From: an uncultured Cellvibrio sp.
Lineage (GTDB): Bacteria > Pseudomonadota > Gammaproteobacteria > Pseudomonadales > Cellvibrionaceae
Direction of reading: 5' to 3'
Assembly: GCA_946481735.1 (NCBI GenBank)
Contig: CAMLOU010000015.1
Coordinates: 1-43,494, forward strand
DNA: 43,494 bases
In this document: positions 15,598-23,508 of the stretch, piece after piece
How positions within the stretch are numbered: the first letter of the stretch is position 1
How the letters are laid out: every line of letters begins with the position of its first letter
The notes under the pieces: generated by a model
The model's database searches: none
What the model saw: the letters and a program-made list of their open reading frames with translations, nothing else
What the model was told of the DNA's origin: nothing
Translations under genes and position numbers: made by a program

Positions 15598-16656
15598 TTA
15601 CTTTTTAAAATCCAGCATACGCTGCAGTGGAATCATCGCCTGGCGAGCCAGCTCGGGATCAACATGGATTTCGTTGTCATCGCGCTCGAAAACGGTGGCG
15701 AGATTATCGAGCACATTCATGGCCATCCACGGACAATTGGCACAGCTGCGACACGTCGCACCACTGCCAGCGGTAGGTGCGATGTGAAATACCTTGTCCG
15801 GATTCAGTTGCTGCATCTTATAGAAGATGCCCTGATCCGTCGCCACAATAAATTCGCGGTTGGGCAGCGTCTGCGCGGCCTTGATCAATTGGGAAGTAGA
15901 CCCGACTACATCGGCCAACTCAACAACTGCCGCCGGCGATTCGGGATGAACCAGGATGGCGGCCTCCGGGTAGAGCGTTTGCAAATCGATAACACCGCGC
16001 GCTTTGAATTCTTCATGCACGATGCAGGCGCCGTCCCACAGCAGTACATCGGCGCCAGTCTTTTGTTGTACATAACTGCCCAGGTGCTTGTCCGGTGCCC
16101 AGAGAATTTTCTTGCCCTGTTTGTCCAGGTGATCCACCACATCCAGGGCGATACTCGAGGTCACTACCCAATCTGCGCGCGCCTTTACCGCGGCGGAGGT
16201 ATTGGCATAGACCACCACGGTGCGATCCGGGTGCTGGTCACAAAAGGCTGAGAACTCGTCAATGGGGCAACCAATATCCAGCGAGCAAGTTGCCTCCAGG
16301 GTCGGCATCAGCACGCGTTTTTCCGGCGTGAGAATTTTGGCAGTCTCACCCATAAATTTCACGCCGGCAACAACCAGGGTCGTGGCGGGATGGTTCTTGC
16401 CAAAGCGCGCCATCTCAAGGGAGTCAGACACGCAGCCGCCAGTTGCTTCCGCGAGCGATTGAATCAGGGGGTCTGTGTAATAGTGGGCAACCAGTACCGC
16501 ATTGTGCTGCTTGAGTAATGCGGTAATGCGGTCTTTATACTCCGCCTCTTGCTCAGGCGTGTACTGCGGCGCGCTCCAGGCACGGGCCAGATGTTCCTGC
16601 ACCAGTGCTTGTGCGGATTGAGCATGATTAGTGGCAATCATCACAGGTTTTGACAT
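15598..16656 (-). CDS. nadA: Quinolinate synthase A
   Basis: NadA condenses iminoaspartate (from NadB) with dihydroxyacetone phosphate to quinolinate for NAD synthesis. The three 4Fe-4S cysteines are visible: GGCVSD, the Cys in [10 protein letters not shown] and the CRSCANC motif near the C-terminus. The protein is 352 residues, close to the E. coli length. The chosen ATG at 16656 follows a GTG at 16659 that is also possible; GAGGC lies nearby upstream. It is not linked to nadB or nadC here. It stands alone after the tRNA-Lys terminator. Confidence 0.97.
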   Translation of the reverse strand: MSKPVMIATNHAQSAQALVQEHLARAWSAPQYTPEQEAEYKDRITALLKQHNAVLVAHYYTDPLIQSLAEATGGCVSDSLEMARFGKNHPATTLVVAGVKFMGETAKILTPEKRVLMPTLEATCSLDIGCPIDEFSAFCDQHPDRTVVVYANTSAAVKARADWVVTSSIALDVVDHLDKQGKKILWAPDKHLGSYVQQKTGADVLLWDGACIVHEEFKARGVIDLQTLYPEAAILVHPESPAAVVELADVVGSTSQLIKAAQTLPNREFIVATDQGIFYKMQQLNPDKVFHIAPTAGSGATCRSCANCPWMAMNVLDNLATVFERDDNEIHVDPELARQAMIPLQRMLDFKK

Positions 16657-16730
16657 CACGGTTGCCTCAAGTGAAGGTGACGGATTCTACCACAAGGGCC
16701 AGACAGCCCTTTCACATTCATTTGACAATA

Positions 16731-16762
16731 AAAAAGGGGAAGCCATATGGCATCCCCTTTTT
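16731..16762. terminator. Strong terminator after the tRNA-Lys pair
   Basis: A long palindrome, AAAAAGGGGA on the left and TCCCCTTTTT on the right with an inner GCC/GGC pair around ATAT, forms a hairpin with T-runs on both sides. On the minus strand it ends the tRNA transcript and insulates nadA from it. Confidence 0.9.
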
Positions 16763-16766
16763 GTTA

Positions 16767-16842
16767 TGGTGGGTCGTGCGCGATTCGAACGCGCGACCAA
16801 TTGGTTAAAAGCCAACTGCTCTACCGACTGAGCTAACGACCC
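16767..16842 (-). tRNA. tRNA-Lys(UUU), copy 2 in transcript order
   Basis: A 76-nt tRNA on the minus strand. The acceptor stem GGGTCGT pairs with ACGACCC, the D-loop region reads AGCTCAGTCGGTAGAGC, the anticodon loop CTTTTAA has anticodon TTT, and the T-loop reads GTTCGAATC. The CCA end is encoded. It is identical to the upstream copy at 16904-16979, 61 bp away. Confidence 0.97.
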
Positions 16843-16903
16843 GATAAACGGTTTGTCTTGCGAATGGTGTAACTGGCTCTGCATACGCAAAGCGATTTAA
16901 ATA

Positions 16904-16979
16904 TGGTGGGTCGTGCGCGATTCGAACGCGCGACCAATTGGTTAAAAGCCAACTGCTCTACCGACTGAGCTAACGACCC
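16904..16979 (-). tRNA. tRNA-Lys(UUU), copy 1 in transcript order
   Basis: A 76-nt tRNA identical in sequence to the copy at 16767-16842, with anticodon TTT and encoded CCA. It is the promoter-proximal copy of a two-tRNA transcript. A tRNA-Lys also sits next to queC-queE in Pseudomonas, as far as I recall. Confidence 0.97.
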
Positions 16980-16991
16980 AAAAGAGGCGCG

Positions 16992-17020
16992 TATATTAAA
17001 GACTTAAACAAAAAAAACAA
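16992..17020 (-). promoter_or_regulatory. Predicted promoter of the tRNA-Lys pair
   Basis: On the minus strand TTGTTT (17015-17020) is followed after 17 bp by AATATA (16992-16997) and then by a GC-rich discriminator (CGCGCC), as is typical for stringently controlled stable-RNA promoters. Transcription would start about 6 nt before the first tRNA. Confidence 0.5.
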
Positions 17021-17103
17021 GCGCTTTTTGGCGATTGGCCGCGAAAAAATGCTCTGCCAAACAATGGGTTAAAAGATGCACAACCTCGGCGAACCGGAGG
17101 GGA

Positions 17104-17781
17104 TCAGCTGCGATAAAGTGTGGGGTCTGCAACACCGGCCTGGGCAAATCCGGCGCTGCGCAACCGGCAGCTGTCACACTTGCCGCAGGCTTCGCCCCGC
17201 TCATTCGCCTGGTAACAGGAAACAGTCAAACTGTAGTCCACACCCAGGGCAAGCCCCTGCTTTATGATGTCAGCCTTGCTCAGATCAATAAGCGGTGTGC
17301 GGATTTTGAGGCGGTTGCCTTCCGCGCCGGCACGGGTCGCCAGATTCGCCATCACTTCATAGGCGGCAATGTAATCGGGCCGGCAATCCGGGTAGCCTGA
17401 GAAATCCACGGCATTGACACCAATAAAAATATCATCCGCACCCAGAACCTCAGCCCAGCCAAGTGCAATAGACAGAAACACGGTATTGCGTGCCGGCACA
17501 TAAGTAACCGGAATCCCGCTGGTTTCTTCTTCCGGTACCGAGATGGCATCATCGGTTAACGCCGACCCGCCAATACTCCGCAGGTCCAGCTTGATGACCT
17601 TGTGCTCTACACTGCCTAATGAAGTCGCTGTGCGCTCTGCCGCCAGCAACTCACTGCGGTGACGCTGACCGTAATCAAAACTGATGGTGTAGCACGCGTA
17701 CCCCTGACTGCGGGCAATGGCCAGCACAGTAGTGGAATCCAACCCACCGGAAACAAGTACCACAGCTTTTTTTTGACTCAT
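17104..17781 (-). CDS. queC: 7-cyano-7-deazaguanine synthase
   Basis: QueC turns 7-carboxy-7-deazaguanine into preQ0 with ammonia and ATP, on the way to queuosine in tRNA. The ATP loop SGGLDSTT is at residues 11-18, and the C-terminal zinc site shows the spacing CxxxxxxGxACGxCDSC ([18 protein letters not shown]). The length, 225 residues, is normal. Start 17781 is chosen because GAGG lies 9 bases before it; the frame is open to 17796. It follows queE by 35 bp in the same direction, forming a queuosine operon. Confidence 0.97.
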   Translation of the reverse strand: MSQKKAVVLVSGGLDSTTVLAIARSQGYACYTISFDYGQRHRSELLAAERTATSLGSVEHKVIKLDLRSIGGSALTDDAISVPEEETSGIPVTYVPARNTVFLSIALGWAEVLGADDIFIGVNAVDFSGYPDCRPDYIAAYEVMANLATRAGAEGNRLKIRTPLIDLSKADIIKQGLALGVDYSLTVSCYQANERGEACGKCDSCRLRSAGFAQAGVADPTLYRS

Positions 17782-17816
17782 ACGTCTGAACCTCATTACG
17801 TCTCAGGTGCGGATTT

Positions 17817-18467
17817 TCAGTGGCCGGGCGTATCGTTCCACAACAGTTTGTGGAGCTGTAACTGGAAGCGCACCGGCAGGTTGTCGGCAATGATCCATTC
17901 CGCCAGTTGCACCGGCGCTATCTGGCCAAAGCTGGGTGAGAAGAGCACCTCACCGACCCGTTCATGCAGGCGATGTTCGTCCAGCTTGAAACGCGCCCAT
18001 TCGTAATCTTCGCGATCGCAAATAACAAATTTCACCTGATCCTGCGGTCGCAGCAACGGCAGGTTTTCCCAGCGGTTACGATTCACTTCACCGGAACCGG
18101 GCGTCTTGAGGTCCATCACCTTGATCACCCGTGCGTCCACATCATCCAGCGGCAAGGCGCCGCTGGTTTCCAGCGATACCTGGTAACCCGCATCACATAA
18201 CCGTGTCAGCAAGACCGTGCAATCCCGCTGCGCCAAGGGCTCACCGCCGGTAACACACACATAGCGCGGCCGGTAACTGCTCACTTTTTCCAGAATCGCA
18301 TCCAGGGTAAGCCGCTCGCCACCGTAAAAGGCATATTCCGAGTCGCAGTAACCGCAACGCAAGGGGCAGCCGGTCAAGCGAACAAACACCGTCGGCAACC
18401 CGACAGTGTTGGACTCGCCCTGGAGGGAATAAAAAATCTCGGTGATTTTCAGGGTTATATCGGTCAT
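17817..18467 (-). CDS. queE: 7-carboxy-7-deazaguanine synthase
   Basis: QueE is a radical SAM enzyme that contracts carboxytetrahydropterin to 7-carboxy-7-deazaguanine. The substrate motif FYSLQGES precedes the cluster motif CPLRCGYC (CxxxCxxC), and VTGGEPL is present. The protein is 216 residues from the ATG at 18467; the frame runs back to 18659, but that extension has no similarity to the family and would overlap upstream DNA. It is the first gene of the queE-queC operon. Ribosome binding upstream is weak. Confidence 0.95.
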   Translation of the reverse strand: MTDITLKITEIFYSLQGESNTVGLPTVFVRLTGCPLRCGYCDSEYAFYGGERLTLDAILEKVSSYRPRYVCVTGGEPLAQRDCTVLLTRLCDAGYQVSLETSGALPLDDVDARVIKVMDLKTPGSGEVNRNRWENLPLLRPQDQVKFVICDREDYEWARFKLDEHRLHERVGEVLFSPSFGQIAPVQLAEWIIADNLPVRFQLQLHKLLWNDTPGH

Positions 18468-18709
18468 AGGACATTTGGCCGCGATGGGCAATGGACGAGT
18501 TTCCGCTGCGCCCGCCAAGCAGGAAAAGACGCGCAGTTTACCCAAACCCTTACGACTATGCGAGCGACAGGTTTGTCTGCCACAGAGCGGGCTGGTATCC
18601 TGAGTGGTCGTCTGTGCGCTTCGGGCAGAGGGCACATACCGGCAACCGTTTCGGCTCACCCGGCTCCAGCGAGAGAGAGATCTGACGAGAGAGATACCTG
18701 ATCAGCACC

Positions 18710-19030
18710 ATGAAACCGATCAAAACCAAGCGTCAATTGCGCGATGAACTCAATCAACAGGTTAGCGAGTTCCTCGGTCATGGCGGCGCCGTAAAAGAGG
18801 TGCCGCGTGGCGTAAGTGGTCGCGAGAACGCCCACGGCCCCTTGGTCAGCATCTTTGATGGCCAGGGTGCAGAAGACCGTACGCCGGTCCCGGAGGTTGT
18901 CGCTGCCATAGAAGCGCGCCGTAAGCCTCAAGTTCCACTTCACAAAAGCCAGCGCAGGCCGCGACCACGCAAGCGCGTCATCCTGGATGATTTCGGCCAG
19001 CCCTTGCGTTGGGAATGGGTGGAGGAATAA
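18710..19030 (+). CDS. Small basic protein, possibly SutA-like
   Basis: A 106-residue protein without signal peptide or membrane segment. The N-terminal part has a charged helix ending in SEFLGHGGAVKEVPRGVSGRE; a similar FLxxGGxVxE pattern occurs in SutA, a small RNA-polymerase-binding protein of Pseudomonas. The C-terminal part is rich in arginine and lysine (KSQRRPRPRKR) and ends with DDFGQPLRWEWVEE. It looks disordered and nucleic-acid- or polymerase-binding. It is convergent with the HAD gene and shares no operon. The SutA link is a suggestion only. Confidence 0.65.
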   Translation: MKPIKTKRQLRDELNQQVSEFLGHGGAVKEVPRGVSGRENAHGPLVSIFDGQGAEDRTPVPEVVAAIEARRKPQVPLHKSQRRPRPRKRVILDDFGQPLRWEWVEE

Positions 19031-19035
19031 CGGCG

Positions 19036-19695
19036 TTAATGTTGCGCCTGTTTGAACAGCGGGATGAATTGCTGCCAGTCGGTAAACACGCAGGTCACCC
19101 CAAATTCATCCAGCTCTTCCTGGGTTAAATGCGGCCGATAGCACCACACCGTCGCGCCGCTGTGAACCCCGGCGCTGACCCCCGGGAAGCTGTCTTCCAC
19201 AATCAAACATCGTTTGATATTCAGGCCCAGGGCCGCTGCGGCCCGCTGATAGATTTCCGGGTTTGGCTTGGCAACACCCACCGTCTCCGTATCAAAGCGG
19301 CGCTCTGACGGAAAAAAACTATCCAGTCCGGTATGGGTCAATTTCACATCCAGTTCGCGGGTCTGGGAATTGGTGACCAGGGCATAGGGCACATCCAGCG
19401 ATTGCAAAACCTCCTTGATACCGGGCATTGCCACCAGCTCCCGCTCCATCAGCTCACGGAAATAGCGGCGATTATCTTCCATAAAGTTTTCCGGCAACGG
19501 ACTGCCGCGATGCGCCTCTATCAATGCAACACATTGGGCAAAGCTTTGTCCGGTAAAGGTTTTGCCCACCTCATCCAGACTCATAACAATATCGATGTCT
19601 TGCAAGGATCGATGCAACGCCCGGGTCGCGATGACCTCGGAGTCCACCAATACACCATCACAATCAAATAACACCGCTTCAAAAACAACAGACAT
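19036..19695 (-). CDS. HAD-superfamily phosphatase (YieH/beta-phosphoglucomutase-like)
   Basis: A 219-residue haloacid-dehalogenase-type hydrolase. Motif I is FDCDGVLVDSE (nucleophile Asp11), motif II is VTNSQTRE, the motif III lysine is in GVAKPNPE, and motif IV is VEDSFPG. The cap lies after motif I, as in beta-phosphoglucomutase and YieH (6-phosphogluconate phosphatase) groups. The physiological sugar or nucleotide phosphate is unknown. The start is preceded by GAGGA. It is a single-gene unit between the small basic protein and corA. Confidence 0.9.
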   Translation of the reverse strand: MSVVFEAVLFDCDGVLVDSEVIATRALHRSLQDIDIVMSLDEVGKTFTGQSFAQCVALIEAHRGSPLPENFMEDNRRYFRELMERELVAMPGIKEVLQSLDVPYALVTNSQTRELDVKLTHTGLDSFFPSERRFDTETVGVAKPNPEIYQRAAAALGLNIKRCLIVEDSFPGVSAGVHSGATVWCYRPHLTQEELDEFGVTCVFTDWQQFIPLFKQAQH

Positions 19696-19797
19696 AACAT
19701 CAGGGTCCTCAATTAAGGAGAAAGGGCACAGAAGCTTAAGCAGGGGAATTTCTTATTAGAAGGGACACACCAACAAGGCGAGCAGTGCTCGCCCCGC

Positions 19798-20757
19798 TTA
19801 CAACCAATCCTTGCTCTTGAAATACCAGTAAGGCGCCAAGGCGCTTAACACCATCAGACACAAACCCAACTCGAATCCATACTGCCAATGGATATGAGGC
19901 ATAAATTCGAAATTCATTCCGTACAAACTGGCCACCACAGTTGGCGGGAGGAAAATAACGGCGGCAATAGAGAAGGTTTTGATGATCTGGTTTTGTTCGA
20001 TATTGATAAAACCCTGGGTGGAATCCATCAGGAAGTTTATCTTGTCGAACAGGAAAGCGGTGTGGGACATCAGGGTATCCACATCGCGTTTAATTTCCCG
20101 CGCCGTTTCCTGCAATTCAAAGTGTTCACGCAAATGGCGCTGCATAAATGAAATGGAGCGTTGGGTATCCATCAGACACAAGCGGATTTTACCGTTGCTG
20201 TCTTCCAGCTTGGCGAGGCGGTCAATGGCATCTTCCAACTCGGCGTCGGCATCTTCCAACACCATGTGGCTGACCTCTTCCAGTTTGCGATGGATATCCT
20301 CCAGGGCATCCGCGAGATTCTCCACCTTTTGTTCAAACATGGTGATCAATAAATCTTGCGGCGAGCTGACCTGCACCTGCCCGCGACGCGCGCGCATGCG
20401 CAACAAGCGGAAATCGGCCAGATCTCCCTCGCGCACCGTCAGCAGACGTTTGTCCTGCAAGATAAACGCAACCGTCACGGTGTTGTGCCGGCCTGCCTCA
20501 CCGGGCGAAAGAAACAGGGAGTGAACATGAATGCCCGCGCTGTCCTGAAAATAGCGGGCAGAGAATTCGATTTCTTCTACATCGTCCGATTCCGGCAGCT
20601 CGGCCCGTAAAAAGGTGTTGAGGTTTTCACGTTCCTCTTCGCTGGGCTCATGGGCATCAACCCAGACGGCATTGGCGAGCGAAACTTTGGTATCTTCTTC
20701 CTGTTGCGCGGGCACTTCACGCAAGGTAGTACCTTGAATCTTGAACAATCTCAACAT
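19798..20757 (-). CDS. corA: Magnesium/divalent metal transporter, CorA family
   Basis: A 319-residue metal channel of the CorA family. The two C-terminal helices are visible and the signature YGMNFEFMP with GMN follows the first (after LPPTVVASL). The cytoplasmic domain carries long charged helices (about 130-250) that form the funnel. E. coli CorA is 316 residues, so this is full length. ZntB has a similar look, but the GMN is followed here by the acidic F-E-F-M loop typical of CorA. GAGGAGC precedes the start. Confidence 0.92.
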   Translation of the reverse strand: MLRLFKIQGTTLREVPAQQEEDTKVSLANAVWVDAHEPSEEERENLNTFLRAELPESDDVEEIEFSARYFQDSAGIHVHSLFLSPGEAGRHNTVTVAFILQDKRLLTVREGDLADFRLLRMRARRGQVQVSSPQDLLITMFEQKVENLADALEDIHRKLEEVSHMVLEDADAELEDAIDRLAKLEDSNGKIRLCLMDTQRSISFMQRHLREHFELQETAREIKRDVDTLMSHTAFLFDKINFLMDSTQGFINIEQNQIIKTFSIAAVIFLPPTVVASLYGMNFEFMPHIHWQYGFELGLCLMVLSALAPYWYFKSKDWL

Positions 20758-20921
20758 CAGTGCTGCTCCTCAAGGAATGCATTACAACCATGCAAGGGCT
20801 TATAGCATATCCTGTTGACGCGTGACGGCTTTTTTGGGAGCTATCGAAAAAAATAAGCGCATCATCTGCCTATGTATTTTTTCGAAGCTATTCCGCATGA
20901 AATCGATCTTGACTGGCTGGC

Positions 20922-21854
20922 TTAGCGCTTCTTGCGATAAAAGCTTGCCTCGCCGGACGGCCGCGTTTTAAAACGTCGGTGGACCCAGAGATACTGGTCC
21001 GGTTGACGCCGGATAATTGCTTCAATCACCGCATTGGTACGCGTCGCGTCAGCCACATCATCGCCGCTGGGGAAATTGTCCAGCGGTGGGTAAAACTCTA
21101 TCTCGTAATGCCCTTCGGCGTTCCGGTAATACGACATGGGAATGACCTTCGCCTGCCCCATTTGCGCAATGCGACCGGTGCCCACAATCGTTGCCGCATT
21201 TACGCCGAAAAACGGGGCAAATACCCCGTGCTTCAAACCATAGTCCTGATCCGGGGCATACCAGACGGAGTGCCCCTTGCGCAGGTTGCGGATCAACTGA
21301 CGGGTATCGTCACGGGGAATGGCGGACTTGGCAAAGCGCTCGCGCGCCTGGGAGATCATATAGGACAACAAGGGATTCGGATCGCGCCGGTAAAGGACAT
21401 CAAAGGTAATGTGGCTGGATAAAATACGCCCCACAAGATCAAGGGTGGTTTGATGGCAGCCCATCAGGATGATGCCTTTGCCTTCTGCCTGTACCGCTTC
21501 AATATGCTCCACACCTTTGATGGTGTAACGGCCTTTGAACTGTTTATCACTGCCCCAGAAAGCGATGGCAGTCTCCACGACACTGATACCAACCGCGCGC
21601 ATGATATCGCGCACCAGCTGGTTTTGCTCTTGCGCACTTTTTTCCGGAAAGCACAAGGCCACATTCACTTCGGTGATATGACGGCGGGGTCGGGCAAAGT
21701 AGTAAAACAAATAGCCGATGCCTGCGCCAAGCCGCATGCTGATAGATACCGGCAGACTCGCCAGCAATTTAAAAAAGCCCAGACCTAACCAGGTAAACCA
21801 ATAACGCGGGCCATAGAACGAAGGGTGAAATTGAGGATCAGTTTTTCTATCCAC
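20922..21854 (-). CDS. LpxL/HtrB-type lipid A acyltransferase
   Basis: A 310-residue inner-membrane acyltransferase of the late lipid A acyltransferase family, which adds laurate- or myristate-type chains to lipid A. The family signature HxxxxD is present as HQTTLDL, with the GCH context, followed by FGVNAATIVGTGRIA and VWYAPDQDYG. One N-terminal membrane segment is visible (FKLLASLPVSISM). The start codon is a GTG at 21854; CTGGAG lies 12 bases upstream. I cannot decide between LpxL, LpxM and LpxP from sequence alone. Confidence 0.88.
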   Translation of the reverse strand: MDRKTDPQFHPSFYGPRYWFTWLGLGFFKLLASLPVSISMRLGAGIGYLFYYFARPRRHITEVNVALCFPEKSAQEQNQLVRDIMRAVGISVVETAIAFWGSDKQFKGRYTIKGVEHIEAVQAEGKGIILMGCHQTTLDLVGRILSSHITFDVLYRRDPNPLLSYMISQARERFAKSAIPRDDTRQLIRNLRKGHSVWYAPDQDYGLKHGVFAPFFGVNAATIVGTGRIAQMGQAKVIPMSYYRNAEGHYEIEFYPPLDNFPSGDDVADATRTNAVIEAIIRRQPDQYLWVHRRFKTRPSGEASFYRKKR

Positions 21855-22025
21855 GAGTGCTGATAACTCCAGAAGGGAAAATCACGCGGGCTGCCTACCC
21901 ACCAAAAGTTGATCAATTATAACAAGCCGGCATCGTTTATAAACGAGCTCGCTTCTCCACGCCCCTCTGTGGCCAATATCTGTTAAGGTAAACGCCATCG
22001 TTTTTATGCAAGAGCACCTTAATGT

Positions 22026-22352
22026 ATGAAGATTAACGAGCTGTCCGCCAATATCGATCAGAAAATCGCCGAGTTGGAACAGCAACTGGAAAATCTGCAT
22101 GCGCAACGCGCACAGGCCAGCGATCCGGAAAGTCAGCAAAAAATTGTTGCCGACATTACGGCACTAAACAAGATCAAGTTAAAGCTGCTTAAATCCCGCG
22201 ACATTGCCTGGCGCGCTCATCAATTACTGCGCGACCAGGAAGACCAGCGAAGTAATGATCGCAAACGCCTGCTGGGTCTGGCTTTGTGTATATTCAGTGC
22301 CGTTGGGGCAATAACATTGATCGGAATTTATTTCTGGAGCGGGTTATTTTGA
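22026..22352 (+). CDS. Small coiled-coil membrane protein
   Basis: A 108-residue protein with no recognised family. Residues about 1-75 are charged and helical with heptad leucines (IAELEQQLENLHAQRAQ and LNKIKLKLLKSRDIA), and a single hydrophobic segment near the C-terminus (about 84-106, LLGLALCIFSAVGAITLIG) anchors it. It is therefore likely a tail-anchored inner membrane protein with a cytoplasmic coiled coil. It has its own terminator and stands between lpxL-like and grxD. Function unknown. Confidence 0.65.
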   Translation: MKINELSANIDQKIAELEQQLENLHAQRAQASDPESQQKIVADITALNKIKLKLLKSRDIAWRAHQLLRDQEDQRSNDRKRLLGLALCIFSAVGAITLIGIYFWSGLF

Positions 22353-22399
22353 GTTGATGAAGCCGCTATTAACAGACATCAATCAACAGCTGCCAAGGC

Positions 22400-22427
22400 A
22401 AAACGGAGCGTTATCACGCTCCGTTTT
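22400..22427. terminator. Bidirectional rho-independent terminator
   Basis: AAAACGGAGCG (22400-22410) pairs with CGCTCCGTTTT (22417-22427) around a 6-nt loop. It sits between the convergent ends of the coiled-coil protein and grxD and can end both transcripts. Confidence 0.88.
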
Positions 22428-22458
22428 CACAACTGCCAAGAGCTGAACGGCTCGGCTA

Positions 22459-22776
22459 TCAATTAACAACAGCGGCATCAATGAGCGGTTTTAACTCACC
22501 CTTTTCATGCATTTCGGTGATGATGTCACATCCACCAACTAACTCACCCTTGACCCACAATTGCGGAAACGTCGGCCAATTGGCGAACTTGGGTAGTTCA
22601 GTGCGAATATCCGGGTTGGTCAGCACATCGACATAAGCGAAGCGCTGGCCGCACGCCATCAACGCCTGGGACGCGCGCATGGAAAACCCGCACTGGGGCG
22701 CATTGGGCGATCCCTTCATGTAAAGGATAACCGGGTTTTCATTGATTTGTTGCTTGATCGTTTCCAAAACGTCCAT
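22459..22776 (-). CDS. grxD: Monothiol glutaredoxin Grx4
   Basis: A 105-residue monothiol glutaredoxin that binds 2Fe-2S clusters with glutathione and helps deliver Fe-S clusters and sense iron. The CGFS motif is present in PQCGFSMRA, with the TFPQLW and GGCDI motifs later, both typical. The length matches E. coli GrxD (115) within ten residues. It stands alone, followed by a terminator. Confidence 0.96.
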   Translation of the reverse strand: MDVLETIKQQINENPVILYMKGSPNAPQCGFSMRASQALMACGQRFAYVDVLTNPDIRTELPKFANWPTFPQLWVKGELVGGCDIITEMHEKGELKPLIDAAVVN

Positions 22777-22905
22777 AAACGTAACTGACCTCTGTTTGCG
22801 GTGAATGCGGCAACGCGCAGTAGATGAAATAGTGGGGGCTGTACAGCAGAAAGCAAGCCGAATCGGGTGAGTATTCTAACCGGGGAACGCCCGATACGGC
22901 AGTGG

Positions 22906-23295
22906 TTATGTCTTGTCGTCCCGCGACGGGTGAGCCTTTTTGAGAGTCTGCACCAGGTTAAGTGCCAGCTCGCGCCCTTCCGGAGAAAGGGAGCAAAAGT
23001 AGCGAGTGAGCTGGTTAACCTGCTTTTCCAGCTCAGCGGCCCGTTTTTTATCGGTCTTGTACCGATCACTGGGTTCCTTGACAGCTGTTGCCTGGCTTTC
23101 CACCTCCGCATAGATAGCGGACACAGTCAGCCCTAAAGCGCGGGCAATCTCTTCCAGAAGATCCAGGGACGGGCGTTGTTCATCCCTTTCGATACGCGAC
23201 AGATTACCGGCATCGGTGCCTGCCACAAATGATACCGCTTCCAGGGTCTTGCCCTGGGCGTTGCGGTGTTGCCTGAGTACTTTGCCTATTTTCAT
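22906..23295 (-). CDS. XRE-family helix-turn-helix regulator
   Basis: A 129-residue regulator. The N-terminal helix-turn-helix is clear (about 5-60): LRQHRNAQGKTLEAVSFVAG, then NLSRIERDEQRPSLDLLEEIARALG. The remainder is a charged, coiled-coil-like tail (KKRAAELEKQVNQL) with no second domain I recognise. Small stand-alone XRE proteins are often phage-type or toxin-antitoxin regulators, but no toxin gene or phage gene is adjacent. It is divergent from baeS across 213 bp, so it might control that pair. Confidence 0.85.
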   Translation of the reverse strand: MKIGKVLRQHRNAQGKTLEAVSFVAGTDAGNLSRIERDEQRPSLDLLEEIARALGLTVSAIYAEVESQATAVKEPSDRYKTDKKRAAELEKQVNQLTRYFCSLSPEGRELALNLVQTLKKAHPSRDDKT

Positions 23296-23508
23296 TTCGC
23301 CATTTTCTGCGCCGCGCGCAAACCTAACAACGCGAAATACGCAAATAAAAACCCACTAAGATTGCGCCGATAACAAACAGCCGCCGAATAAACTGACAAA
23401 ATAGACCCTATGTGGCGGTGATTTATGTGCCAATCTCGCGCACCATTGATCATCCCCCTGCCTGAGTGCAAACTGCAAAGCCTGCCAACCTGAAAGATTG
23501 AACCCGGT

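Noticed and set aside
18468..18659. N-terminal extension of queE to 18659
   Set aside because: The QueE family begins at MTDITLKITEIFYSLQG; the extra 64 residues have no family similarity and are rich in unusual residues.
21882..22139. 85-residue minus-strand ORF over the coiled-coil protein
   Set aside because: It lies opposite to a gene with coiled-coil and membrane features and contains no better evidence.
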